Shown here in pieces: positions 1-7,790 of a stretch of DNA of 23,443 nucleotides. The DNA is from Coemansia sp. RSA 1804. Its lineage: Eukaryota > Kickxellomycota > Kickxellomycetes > Kickxellales > Kickxellaceae. The translations under genes were made by a program, and so were the position numbers. The stretch lies in NCBI GenBank assembly GCA_027578815.1, contig JANBTH010000255.1, forward strand, positions 1 through 23,443. The letters run 5' to 3'. The notes under the pieces were generated by a model. It was not told the origin of the DNA. It was given only the letters and a program-made list of their open reading frames with translations, and did no database searches. Positions within the stretch are counted from its first letter, which is position 1; each line of letters starts with the position of its first letter.

Positions 1-399
1 TCGGCACCCGTTGTCTCACACTCTGCCGCGTCGCAGTTTCCGTTCTTTGCTCCGCAGCCAACATCGGCAGCGGCGGCAGCAGCGGCAGCAGCAGCGGCGG
101 CAGCAATGCACCAGCAACTGCTGGCTTCCAGCATTGCCACCACAATGGCTCAGCATCCGCTGCAGCACCACGCTGTCGCTGGCGGATATGCCATTGCGCC
201 CCAGCAGCAGTCACACGCTGCCGGTCTGGGACTCATCGACATGGCTAGTCTCTCCGACGTGTTTGCAGCGCCCTTGGCTGTCTCTTCCGCTGGCATTTCT
301 GCTGTGCCTATCTCGGCGCCGTCGGCCGCCTCTATGGCTGCCGGCAGTCCTGCAATGGCTGTGGATGGCAGCAGTCCTTCTGTCTCTATGGCCCAGTGA
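1..399 (+). CDS. 3' end of a low-complexity Ala/Ser/Gln-rich protein (5' partial)
   Basis: The reading frame is open from the first base of the window, so the gene starts outside it. About 132 residues are visible: a Ser/Pro/Phe-rich stretch, a run of 13 alanines, then a segment rich in Gln, His, Ala and Ser ending in VSMAQ and TGA at 397-399. I see no folded domain. Such tails are common at the ends of fungal transcription factors and RNA-binding proteins, but nothing here decides the function. The stop codon lies inside a perfect splice donor (GTGAGT at 396-401). If that is used, the gene runs on through a second exon to TAA at 498-500 and adds about 18 residues. The coding call rests on the long open frame and on its compositional contrast with the AT-rich spacer downstream. 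Confidence 0.6.
   Translation, partial: SAPVVSHSAASQFPFFAPQPTSAAAAAAAAAAAAAMHQQLLASSIATTMAQHPLQHHAVAGGYAIAPQQQSHAAGLGLIDMASLSDVFAAPLAVSSAGISAVPISAPSAASMAAGSPAMAVDGSSPSVSMAQ
67..105 (+). repeat. Alanine-codon repeat (13 GCN codons)
   Basis: Thirteen consecutive GCA/GCG codons encode a polyalanine tract inside the partial first gene. The mixture of GCA and GCG makes it an imperfect trinucleotide repeat. Confidence 0.9.
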
Positions 400-442
400 G
401 TAGCTTTCACTAACCAACTACGCATCCGTGGTGACTTTCTAG
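396..442 (+). other. Possible intron overlapping the first gene's stop codon
   Basis: A consensus donor GTGAGT (396), a branch-like CTAAC (410-414) and an acceptor TAG ending at 442 delimit a 47-nt intron. Splicing would replace the final Gln and stop with a new tail (HVPHLPSFNDQTPDCQVLR) ending at TAA 498-500. Both the spliced and unspliced readings are open, so this stays a candidate. Confidence 0.45.
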
Positions 443-500
443 TGTCCCGCATTTGCCTTCCTTTAATGACCAAACACCCGACTGCCAAGTCTTGCGCTAA

Positions 501-861
501 GTGAGCAAGACCACGGCCTCCCTAACGAACACTGCCTTACGACCCTCTTCCCTTATCTCCTTCTCTCCTTCCGAGCAACAACGCAGGCTCTTTACAGCCA
601 GCAGGCCAACTCAAGCTATGTGAAGCTAAAAACATCCACCATCAACCCATCTCTTCCGCCAGCGAGGAGAGATCTTAACGTCTCACGCACACTCTACGCA
701 TTCAGTTATAAATCAGTTCTTTTTCATGTCTTTCTGTTTTTTTTCTCTTTCCACTTTTTAATCTTTCAGACATCCATTTGCCAGTATTAAAAACCCGCTA
801 TTACACCAACTATACTTTGCAGCAAAGAAAACAAAAAGCTGCCAGATAACCTCTTTCTTTT
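501..861. other. Convergent intergenic region
   Basis: This 361-bp spacer lies between two converging genes. It is pyrimidine-rich with T-runs (about 720-770) and no coding signal. It presumably holds both 3' UTRs, but I see no canonical AATAAA. Confidence 0.6.
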
Positions 862-1513
862 TCACCACTCTAGCGACTTTTCAACGCAGCGCCGCACTTC
901 TCTTCTGTAAGCCTTCCTGTCCTCGCGCCACAGCTTTGCCGCATCCACGTTTGCCGGGGAGTCCGGATTGGGTTCGCTCAGCATCGATATGATGCTGACA
1001 AGAATGGTCTCCACCGTCTGCACGGGACTCCAGCGCTCCTCGGGTCTCTCGTATCCGTTGGGGTCTTCTCCCGGCTTATGTAGAATTGAAATGCACACCC
1101 GTCCGTCGTGGTAGATGTTCGGGTGGAACAGCTCCTTTGTGAATCTCATTGTTGGCGGCTCGTACGGATAGTCGTACGGGAACTTTAGAACGGCCTTGAA
1201 CATCCCGCCCTCGTAGTACGAGTCGACTGGTCCCAGAAGCGTGACATTCCACTAATGCATTTACGCTCATAAATAAGAGACCCTCCCCTTTGGAAGGGTG
1301 TTTTTGAATGTGGTAAGTATAATGATTCATTTTGGATGAGGAAAGTGGGTGCAATTCATTCGTTTCTTCAATTTCAATACGTACCTCGAAGAAATTACTG
1401 TCATCTACCAGGCCAACCGAGAACGACGGGCTTTCTCCCTTGGATAATTGGGTCAGTTCCTTCTGCAGCTTTATTGCTGCTGCTCTGGTTACAGCTGCTT
1501 GTGACTCCATCAT
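862..1513 (-). CDS. UBC7: Ubiquitin-conjugating enzyme E2, UBE2G (Ubc7) type, two exons
   Basis: The CDS is join(862..1251, 1385..1513) on the minus strand and encodes 172 residues, the usual length for this family. Exon 1 gives residues 1-43 and ends ...SNFFE; exon 2 resumes with WNVTLLGPVDSYYEGG. The UBC fold is complete: HPN at 86-88, active-site Cys at about 96 in GRVCISI, followed by the acidic insertion HKPGEDPNGYERPEERW that marks UBE2G-type enzymes. The C-terminal helices (DSPANVDAAKLWREDR) resemble UBE2G1 more than UBE2G2. By family knowledge it accepts ubiquitin from E1 as a thioester and passes it to RING E3 partners; UBE2G-type E2s build Lys48-linked chains, with ERAD as a known role for the Ubc7 branch. 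Two adjacent ATGs (1513 and 1510) could start translation, and the first was taken. It is divergent from the RAD16 gene across a 1.2 kb spacer. Confidence 0.93.
1252..1384 (-). other. Spliceosomal intron of the E2 gene
   Basis: On the minus strand the donor is GTACGT directly after the FFE codons and the acceptor is TTAG directly before TGG AAT GTC. The 133-nt phase-0 removal restores a continuous E2 fold and the family length. Confidence 0.9.
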
Positions 1514-2081
1514 TAAGAAAATGCGCCGCACGGGGAAAAACAGTCTTTGCTTTGGTTTGGTTTAGATAAGTGTATAATAATAATATAATATAGTATGAGG
1601 AGGTATTAGAAAAACAAAACAAAACAAAAAAGTGTATGACTAACCAGCTAGTGAAAGAAAGAGAAAGAGTGAAAAAAAAAGCAAGCGCTTTCTCTTGCCA
1701 GCTGGGTTTTATGCGAAGCACAACAACAACAATAGCAACACAACCCCCGCTCACACACTCACTCGCACTGCGTGGAAATCGCAAAAGGTAGATTAGTATA
1801 ATCATCCAATCAAACCACAATCAGTCAAACTGTCGCTAACAGGAGAATGGCCTGCCAGAGCCCTGGTGGTGGGGGGATCTAGTTGATTATGCAACGATTT
1901 GGGGGTTTTCTTTCTTATCCAATCTGCTTTGCTCATATGCAAATGATCCGGACAACGTTTCCTGGATCCATCCATCCGAGAATGTTCATGGAACGCGCCA
2001 CCATAAAACCATTTCCACATCAAATAAAGCCTGGCTGGTAGCCAGATCAAATGGCCGATCTGCTTCTTGATCGGTGGTGGT

Positions 2082-2092
2082 GGGGGGGGGGG
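2082..2092 (+). repeat. Poly-G run (11 G)
   Basis: An uninterrupted run of 11 guanines follows GGTGGTGGT in the otherwise AT-rich divergent spacer. It is a likely site of length error or of structure on one strand. Confidence 0.8.
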
Positions 2093-2630
2093 CGCAGCAG
2101 TGTCCGCAGTTTTCCTTCCAATTGGAGAAATTCACTTGCTTTCCACAGATATTTGTCACCAAATTTCTTTTATTCAAGCAGGACTGATTGGATACGAAGG
2201 ACATGGATAAAAAAAGTCTTATTCTTATTGCGGTTATCATAATACACAATAAAAGGACCAGGCTGTGAAGAAACCACGTCTGCTATCGTCCGTATTCACT
2301 TTTATTGTTCTTGTTCGCATTCCATTCGATTTTGCTATTGCAACAATAGACACGTCGGTAAGCATGGGTGACTATGGCGATGATGTAGTTTTTGCATTGT
2401 CCTACTGCTGTTTTGTTCAAGCATGAAAAAAGGAGAGAGAGAAAAGGGAAAAAGGAGTTATTTTTTATTTTTATAATGATAATTTCCGCAGCACCAATCG
2501 CAAACCAAACATCCTCTCGCCTTCTACCCGCCAATTTATTTCATCATTCCTTAATGCGTGCTGGATGGAAAACAGCATCGGTTTTCTTCTTCGCTTTCTT
2601 CATTTCCCCTTTCTATTCTGACTAAAAGGC

Positions 2631-2638
2631 TATATTAA
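2631..2638 (+). promoter_or_regulatory. TATA-like element upstream of RAD16
   Basis: TATATTAA lies about 108 nt upstream of the RAD16 ATG. TATA-like elements sit at a comparable distance before the PhzF-family and four-helix protein genes in this window. Assignment is by position and sequence only. Confidence 0.4.
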
Positions 2639-2745
2639 TAGCGTATATTCCTGGGGGGCAGTTTTTATTCTAATTCCTATTCATCAATTGACACACTCTC
2701 ACTTCTTAGTCCTTTATCCAGAATAACAATAGGAAGGAGGAAAGC

Positions 2746-5733
2746 ATGGGGGTGAGTACAAGAGCAACAGCACGCAGCAGCGGCAAGGCCACGGAGGCAG
2801 GCTCAGACAACGGCAACACTACCACCGCAGCAGCAGCAACAACAGCGGCAAAAAGAAAAACAGGAGCAAGAGCAGCGGCTACTCCGTCAAAGAAAACGGC
2901 ACCGAGACCCGCAGCCGCGGGAGCAGCAGCCAGGAACAGCAAGCGTCGCAAAGTCGAGGTTTTTGTGAAAAGCGCAGCAAAAGAAAACCACGAAGGCAGC
3001 AATAAGAGAAGAGGGAAGGCAGCCATTTCTACTAGCGCTGCCGTGGATGGACCAGATAGCGGAGGAGACGCGAGCGATGACGAAGACAAGAGCTCCGGCT
3101 CCAGCGCGAGTGTCAGCGACGATGAGGACGACGACTTCATGTCCGAGGCCTCTTCCTCCTCCTCTGAGTCCGAGTCCGAACACGAGCCCGATCCCGAGTC
3201 CGAGCCTGAATCGGATTTCGAGATCACCAGAAGAGCTCCACCGTCGAGGCGTGGCAGGATCCGTGCGCCGCCAGCAGCAGCAAGCCGTCGCCGTCTCAGG
3301 AAAGGATCCGCGACGACAGAGAGCTCCAGAGAGGATGAGGAAGCAAATAAAGCAGCGAGACCTGTGGCCGAGAAGATGCCGGTCTTTGGCGATATGAAGC
3401 TGCAGATTGCGCCGTTGCCTCCGATCATCGAGGAGGACGAGGAGGAGGATGTAGGCGACCAGGGATCGGCAAAGAAGGGAAACGCAAAGTACCACTACAA
3501 GTTCAAGGGGGCCGATACGGCGAGCAGCAGCAGCAGAAGCAGCAAGAAGGGAGGCAAGCGCAAGGCAAAGGCCAAGACGGTGCAGGAGCTGCTGACAGGC
3601 GACATATCGGACGCAGAGGAGCTGCTGGAGGGCCTGGTGGATCCGCGTGAGCTGCCAGAGGACCACATCGACTACAGCCGCTACAACGGGCTGTTTGTCA
3701 ACCACCCGCATCTGCGGCACGCGTGGAGCTCGCTGGAGCCAACCACAGCGAATAGCACGATGGTCAGGATCGAGCAGCCGGAAAGTCTGCGCATCCAGCT
3801 GCTGCCGTTCCAGCAGGAGGGCGTGTGGTGGATGGCCAAGCAGGAGCAGTCGTCGATCTTCCGCGGCGGAATCCTGGCCGACGAGATGGGAATGGGCAAG
3901 ACGCTGCAGACGATTGCGCTGATGCTGACCAACCGCGGGGGCCCGACGCTGGTTGTGTGTCCGACGGTTGCGCTGCTGCAGTGGAAGGCGGAGATCGAGG
4001 CGGCCACGGATGCGCTGTCGGTGACTGTGTTCTACGGAAACGAGCGCAAGAAGCTGCTGGACGAGAGCAGCGGCAAGATCGATTCGGAGCAGCTGGCCAA
4101 GCACGATGTTGTGCTGACAACGTATGCGGTGATGGAGTCTGGGTTCCGGCGCGAGCGCACCGGATTCCGGCGCAAGGGAATGCTGCGAACCGAGCCGTCG
4201 GCGCTACACAGCGTGGAATGGTTCCGCGTGGTGCTTGACGAGGCGCACAACCTCAAGGACCGCTCCAGCAACTCCGCGCGCGCCGCGTTTGAGCTGACCG
4301 CGCAGCGCGTGTGGTCGCTGACGGGAACGCCGCTGCACAACCGCGTGGGAGAGCTGTACTCGTTGATCCGGCTGACGAAATCAGATCCGTTCAGCATGTA
4401 CTTCTGCCACTCGTGCACGTGCAAGTCGCTGCATTGGAACTTCTCGCAGCGCACCGGCAAGTACTGCACCAGCTGCGGGTGCATGTACACGCGGCACTTC
4501 TGCTACTGGAACATGCACATTCTCAAGCCGATCCAGCAGAACCCGGCGAGCTCGCTGCAGAGCCGCGTGGGGTTCCGCAAGCTGGGCCGTCTGCTCGACA
4601 ACATCATGCTGCGACGCACCAAGGTGGAGCGCGCCGACGATCTGGAGCTGCCTCCGCGAATCGTGGTGACGCGGCGCGACAAGTTCAGTCCCGAGGAGGA
4701 GGATCTGTACGTTTCGCTGTTTTCCGACTACCAGCGCGAGTTCGACACGTACGCGATGCACGGGACCGTGCTCAACAACTACGCCAACATCTTTGAGCTG
4801 ATCACGCGCATGCGTCTGGCTGCCAACCACCCCGACCTGCTCCGTCTCAAGGTCGACGCTGCCGCGCGCGTTGGCTGCGATTCCACCGACACACTCGTGT
4901 GCGCCATCTGCAACGAGGAGGCCGAGGATCCCGTTCTGTCGCGCTGCAAGCACGTGTTCTGCCGCACCGACGCGCAGATGTTCATCAGCAGCGGGTCGGC
5001 TGCAGGCACGCTGCGTTGTCCGATGTGCTATGCTGTTCTTGACATTGATCTGACGCAGCCAGACATGCGCGCGGCCGGCGGTTCCAAGCGAGGCGCGCGC
5101 AACAGCGATGGCAGCGGCGCGACGCTGATGGAGACGATGCTGAGCACGCCGCGGACCACCGAGTACCGGCGCTCCATCGTCAACCGCATCGACATGAAGC
5201 GGTGGCGGTCGTCCACGAAGATCGAGGCTCTCGTTGAGGAGCTGTCGCGGCACCGGCGAGCCAACGCCAACGTCAAGAGCATCGTGTTCTCGCAGTTCGT
5301 CAGCTTCCTTGATCTGATCCAATGGCGTCTTAATCGCGCAGGCTTCAGCGTCTGCCGCCTGGACGGCCGCATGTCGCCGTCGCAGCGGGACGCGGTGATC
5401 CGAACATTCATGACGCAGCCGGAGTACACCGTGTTTCTCGTCAGTCTGAAGGCTGGCGGCGTTGCGCTGAATCTGACCGAGGCCAGCAACGTGTATCTGG
5501 CCGACTGTTGGTGGAATCCGAGCGTCGAGGTCCAGGCCATGGACCGGATCCACAGGATGGGCCAGCGCCGTCCCATCAAGGTCACTCGCATCATTGTGGA
5601 GAACTCTATTGAGTCCCGCATTGTTGCCCTCCAGGTCAAGAAGCAGATGCTTGTCAACTCTACTATTGGCCGCGATTCAAAGTCCCTTGACCAGCTGTCC
5701 CAGCAGGACATGCAATTCCTCTTTTCGTCATGA
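2746..5733 (+). CDS. RAD16: RAD16-type SNF2 ATPase with RING finger (global-genome nucleotide excision repair)
   Basis: This is a single-exon 995-residue protein; yeast Rad16 has 790, the excess being a disordered N-terminal third. Residues 1-330 are Ala/Ser/acidic low complexity with a basic nuclear-localisation-like cluster (KRRKV, 66-70). The SNF2 ATPase starts near 348 (LLPFQQEGVWWM), with Walker A DEMGMGKT at 379-386 and DEAH at 498-501. A Rad16-characteristic Cys cluster follows (CHSC 554-557, CTSCGC 574-579, HFCYWN). A RING is embedded between the two ATPase lobes (719-761). The second lobe ends with motif VI QAMDRIHRMGQ at 930-940. By family knowledge Rad16 acts with Rad7 in damage recognition in non-transcribed DNA and in a ubiquitin ligase. 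One RING zinc-ligand position is Asp742 where yeast has Cys (CRTD versus CRLC). The ATG was chosen as the first in frame after the TATA-like element. Confidence 0.95.
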   Translation: MGVSTRATARSSGKATEAGSDNGNTTTAAAATTAAKRKTGARAAATPSKKTAPRPAAAGAAARNSKRRKVEVFVKSAAKENHEGSNKRRGKAAISTSAAVDGPDSGGDASDDEDKSSGSSASVSDDEDDDFMSEASSSSSESESEHEPDPESEPESDFEITRRAPPSRRGRIRAPPAAASRRRLRKGSATTESSREDEEANKAARPVAEKMPVFGDMKLQIAPLPPIIEEDEEEDVGDQGSAKKGNAKYHYKFKGADTASSSSRSSKKGGKRKAKAKTVQELLTGDISDAEELLEGLVDPRELPEDHIDYSRYNGLFVNHPHLRHAWSSLEPTTANSTMVRIEQPESLRIQLLPFQQEGVWWMAKQEQSSIFRGGILADEMGMGKTLQTIALMLTNRGGPTLVVCPTVALLQWKAEIEAATDALSVTVFYGNERKKLLDESSGKIDSEQLAKHDVVLTTYAVMESGFRRERTGFRRKGMLRTEPSALHSVEWFRVVLDEAHNLKDRSSNSARAAFELTAQRVWSLTGTPLHNRVGELYSLIRLTKSDPFSMYFCHSCTCKSLHWNFSQRTGKYCTSCGCMYTRHFCYWNMHILKPIQQNPASSLQSRVGFRKLGRLLDNIMLRRTKVERADDLELPPRIVVTRRDKFSPEEEDLYVSLFSDYQREFDTYAMHGTVLNNYANIFELITRMRLAANHPDLLRLKVDAAARVGCDSTDTLVCAICNEEAEDPVLSRCKHVFCRTDAQMFISSGSAAGTLRCPMCYAVLDIDLTQPDMRAAGGSKRGARNSDGSGATLMETMLSTPRTTEYRRSIVNRIDMKRWRSSTKIEALVEELSRHRRANANVKSIVFSQFVSFLDLIQWRLNRAGFSVCRLDGRMSPSQRDAVIRTFMTQPEYTVFLVSLKAGGVALNLTEASNVYLADCWWNPSVEVQAMDRIHRMGQRRPIKVTRIIVENSIESRIVALQVKKQMLVNSTIGRDSKSLDQLSQQDMQFLFSS

Positions 5734-5876
5734 ACGGATGAAAATTAGTATGAAGAGAGAGGGGAGGGGTAATGCATCCTAACCTCTGAGATGTTTATGT
5801 TTTTGGCTTTCCTTTTTTTTTTCTTTCAAACACACATTGTTTTTAACTTTTTATTAGCTGTTTCTACGTTTTATGA

Positions 5877-5882
5877 AATAAA
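5877..5882 (+). terminator. Candidate poly(A) signal for RAD16
   Basis: AATAAA lies 144 nt downstream of the RAD16 stop, inside the left edge of the first tandem unit. No better signal lies closer to the stop. Confidence 0.5.
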
Positions 5883-6137
5883 CATTCAACAGAACAGTGC
5901 TTCCTGCCCCGTAGCACAAGCTTGCTTTCTTGAACTTTTCGAGAAACCCCTCTTTATTTAACTTTGCTTGTGCGTTGAAAACCCCCTACATCCATCCTGA
6001 CTATTCCATGCCGTAAAGAGAAAAGCACCAATAGAGAGGGCGTGGACAATGGATGAAGGTTTAGACTATGGGCCCAATAGTTTTTCAACCTTCCCAACGT
6101 GTATTTATTTGATTTAGAATTCTTCAAATCAAGCAAG

Positions 6138-6338
6138 TCAACGACGTTGTTTTGGGATTGTTCTAGGTCTTTGAGTCTTATTTAATAAACCTGGTTCTCC
6201 AATGACTGATTTCCAATAGTCATGTTCCTTCAATTCATCTGCATTAAGTTTATAAATGACATATCCGTAACTATCTATGTAATCGATGTTTTTGACTGGC
6301 CGGGGTCCTGAGCCCTTAGTTTCCATTTTTATACCCAT
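6138..6338 (-). CDS. Small basic ORF, tandem family copy A (66 aa, 3' end probably frameshifted)
   Basis: The ATG is in a context shared by all three copies (AAAATG followed by G/A-G-T). The 66-residue product is hydrophilic and basic, with no signal peptide or membrane segment. It shares with copy C the core YVIYKLNADELKEHD against NTIYKLSTSDGAEKD. Copy C then continues QWVNSLNSKKPKSKK to its stop. The homologous bases of copy A encode NVVDLLDLKNSKSNK only in the next frame (minus strand, about 6136-6085), while the reading frame from the ATG stops at PKQRR. The copy is therefore probably frameshifted near its end. I do not recognise the family; it could be a decaying gene or a fast-evolving small protein. 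Confidence 0.4.
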   Translation of the reverse strand: MGIKMETKGSGPRPVKNIDYIDSYGYVIYKLNADELKEHDYWKSVIGEPGLLNKTQRPRTIPKQRR

Positions 6339-7057
6339 TTTGCAAATAATTTTAAAAAGTTCCTATAAACAACTAAAACCAGATAAAATGCCTGAATATT
6401 CCTAAAGAGCGTATTTTATTTTGCAAAAAAGGAATGTTTTATATGCAGGGAGAATATGTGGCCAAATGGTTGAATGTGTGAGAAGGAATTCAATTTAAAT
6501 ATCACTCGATTTGTTTTTATACACGCTATAAAGTAGGCGGAAACAAGCGGATGAGTGGTGCGGATACGGAAATATTTCAGTATCTGTATTTGATATGGCA
6601 ACGTGTCTAGTTACTCAAATTTTTGCACATATAACAAAATACGCTAGATGTATCTCAATTGCAATATCCCCTTTATCTGAAATTTCCGCTGTCTATAATA
6701 TATTAGTATCCTCTATCTTTTCTTCAAATGGATATACAGAAAACAGATACCCACTCCCATGTGATGTTTCTGCATGGTTTTCCAAGTTGCGTTCTGCTGC
6801 TTTTCGGACTTTATTTATCTTGTATTGAGTATCTAACCAGCTTGTTTTTCTAAATTGTATTCTTGTTAACTGTTTTTTATATTTTATTTATCTTTACTTG
6901 AGCATTAAAAGCTTACCCATCTTATTTATACCATGTTGTAAATAAAGCAGTACTATTAGAAAACGTGGATAGTGGAAAAGGTTGTAGAACCTAAACCTGG
7001 CAGTCTTCCATTTTCTTAGCTTGACATTATTAGTTTTAATCTTTTAGGCCAATTGAA

Positions 7058-7281
7058 TCAACGTGAGCTTGAGGCCTTTTGGGGGTTTGGGGTTTTGTCT
7101 GACATTGTTTTATATATATATATATAATTGGCTTCTTCTATTCCAGCATTAAATTGCGTACAATTGTACTGTTCAAATTCGTTTTGATTAAGCGAAACAG
7201 CTAATTCAGGTTTTCTAACATGATTTATTATCTTAGCACTTGTCTGTTGTACTAAGTTTCTAATTTTCTCTTTTTACCCAT
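7058..7281 (-). pseudogene. Small basic ORF, tandem family copy B (frameshifted)
   Basis: Reading from the ATG at 7281 gives only MGKKRKLET before a stop at 7252-7254. A single frame change just after the start opens about 70 further codons (minus strand, to TGA at 7058-7060). These include ANYIYIYKTMSDKTP, which aligns with the IYKL..D core of copies A and C. After a C-rich stretch, a third frame encodes AHVDSIGLKD, resembling copy C's WVNSLNSKK. The copy thus carries at least one and probably two frame disruptions, the second near a (TA)8 tract and C-runs. An intron is unlikely, since the first gap would be about 25 nt. No function can be assigned. Confidence 0.5.
7111..7126. repeat. (TA)8 microsatellite
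   Basis: Eight TA dinucleotides lie inside the disrupted copy B ORF, in the part encoding alternating Tyr and Ile. This is a likely slippage site. Confidence 0.85.
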
Positions 7282-7790
7282 TTTGCACGAGTTCCAGAAG
7301 ATACCTATAAACAACCAGAAACTGATAAAATGCCTGAATGTGCCTAAAAAGCGTATTATATTATGTAAAAATGTTACTTGTATGCAGAAAAATATGTAGA
7401 CAAATGAATAAATGCATGAGAAATAATCCAATTCAAATGGCACCCTATTTGTCTTTATATATTCCATAAGGTAGGTAAACATAAATGGGTGAATGGGGCG
7501 AATGCAGAAATATTTCAATATGTGTATGTAATATAATGAAGTCACATTTTAATATTTTGCACATATATTTTAATATGTTAATTGTATCTCAATTGCAATA
7601 TTTTTAGCTAAAACTTCCGCTTTCTACAATATGTTCATAAAATTCATTTCTCAATAAATCGATATATGGAAAACAAATATCCACTTTCATGTGATATTGC
7701 ACATGGTTTTTCAAGTCTCCTTACACAGAGCTTTGATTTTAGATTATGTAGCGTTTACTATCTAATTAGCTTTGATTTTCTACATTCTTA

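Larger units (their letters stand above)
1514..2745. other. Divergent intergenic region between the E2 and RAD16 genes
   Basis: This 1.2 kb AT-rich spacer must contain both promoters. Visible items are an AT-rich TATA-like tract about 60-80 nt upstream of the E2 start (1571-1594), an 11-nt G run at 2082-2092 and many homopolymer runs. Short ORFs of up to about 140 codons on both strands carry no recognisable motif and look fortuitous. Confidence 0.6.
5847..6860. repeat. Diverged tandem unit A (of three)
   Basis: The left boundary block TTTTTATTAGCTGTTTCTAC recurs in altered form at 6860 and 7791. Inside, a minus-strand small ORF (6138-6338) is followed on its upstream side by a segment matching units B and C: CCTATAAACAAC beside the ORF start, the ATTTGTTTTTATA block near 6510, GAAATATTTCAGTAT near 6570, TGTATCTCAATTGCAATAT near 6650 and TATCTAACCAGCTTG near 6828. 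The unit is AT-rich against the GC-rich flanking genes. Relative to unit C it has about 170 extra bases on its left side. Confidence 0.75.
6860..7790. repeat. Diverged tandem unit B (of three)
   Basis: This unit is homologous to A in the same order: the boundary block near 6860, a broken small ORF at about 7058-7281, then ACCTATAAACAACCAGAAAC beside its start, a TTTGTCTTTATATA block near 7450, GAAATATTTCAATAT near 7507, TGTATCTCAATTGCAATAT (identical to A over 19 nt) near 7584 and TATCTAATTAGCTTTG near 7760. The distance from the small-ORF ATG to the TTTGT block is about 162 nt here, against about 165 in A and 167 in C. Confidence 0.75.

Noticed and set aside
1401..2249. Minus-strand ORFs of 82-139 codons in the E2-RAD16 spacer
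   Set aside because: They have no motifs, odd composition, mutual overlap, and one overlaps E2 exon 1 in another frame.
2706..3428. Minus-strand 240-codon Ser/Leu-rich ORF opposite the RAD16 start
   Set aside because: It is antisense to the low-complexity acidic N-terminus; the Ser/Ala/Leu bias is the complement of GAG/GAC/GCA repeats.
2887..5553. Long minus-strand ORFs of 405 and 390 codons opposite RAD16
   Set aside because: They are shadows of GC-rich codons of a well-conserved SNF2 protein; their translations are Arg/His/Leu-rich without motifs.
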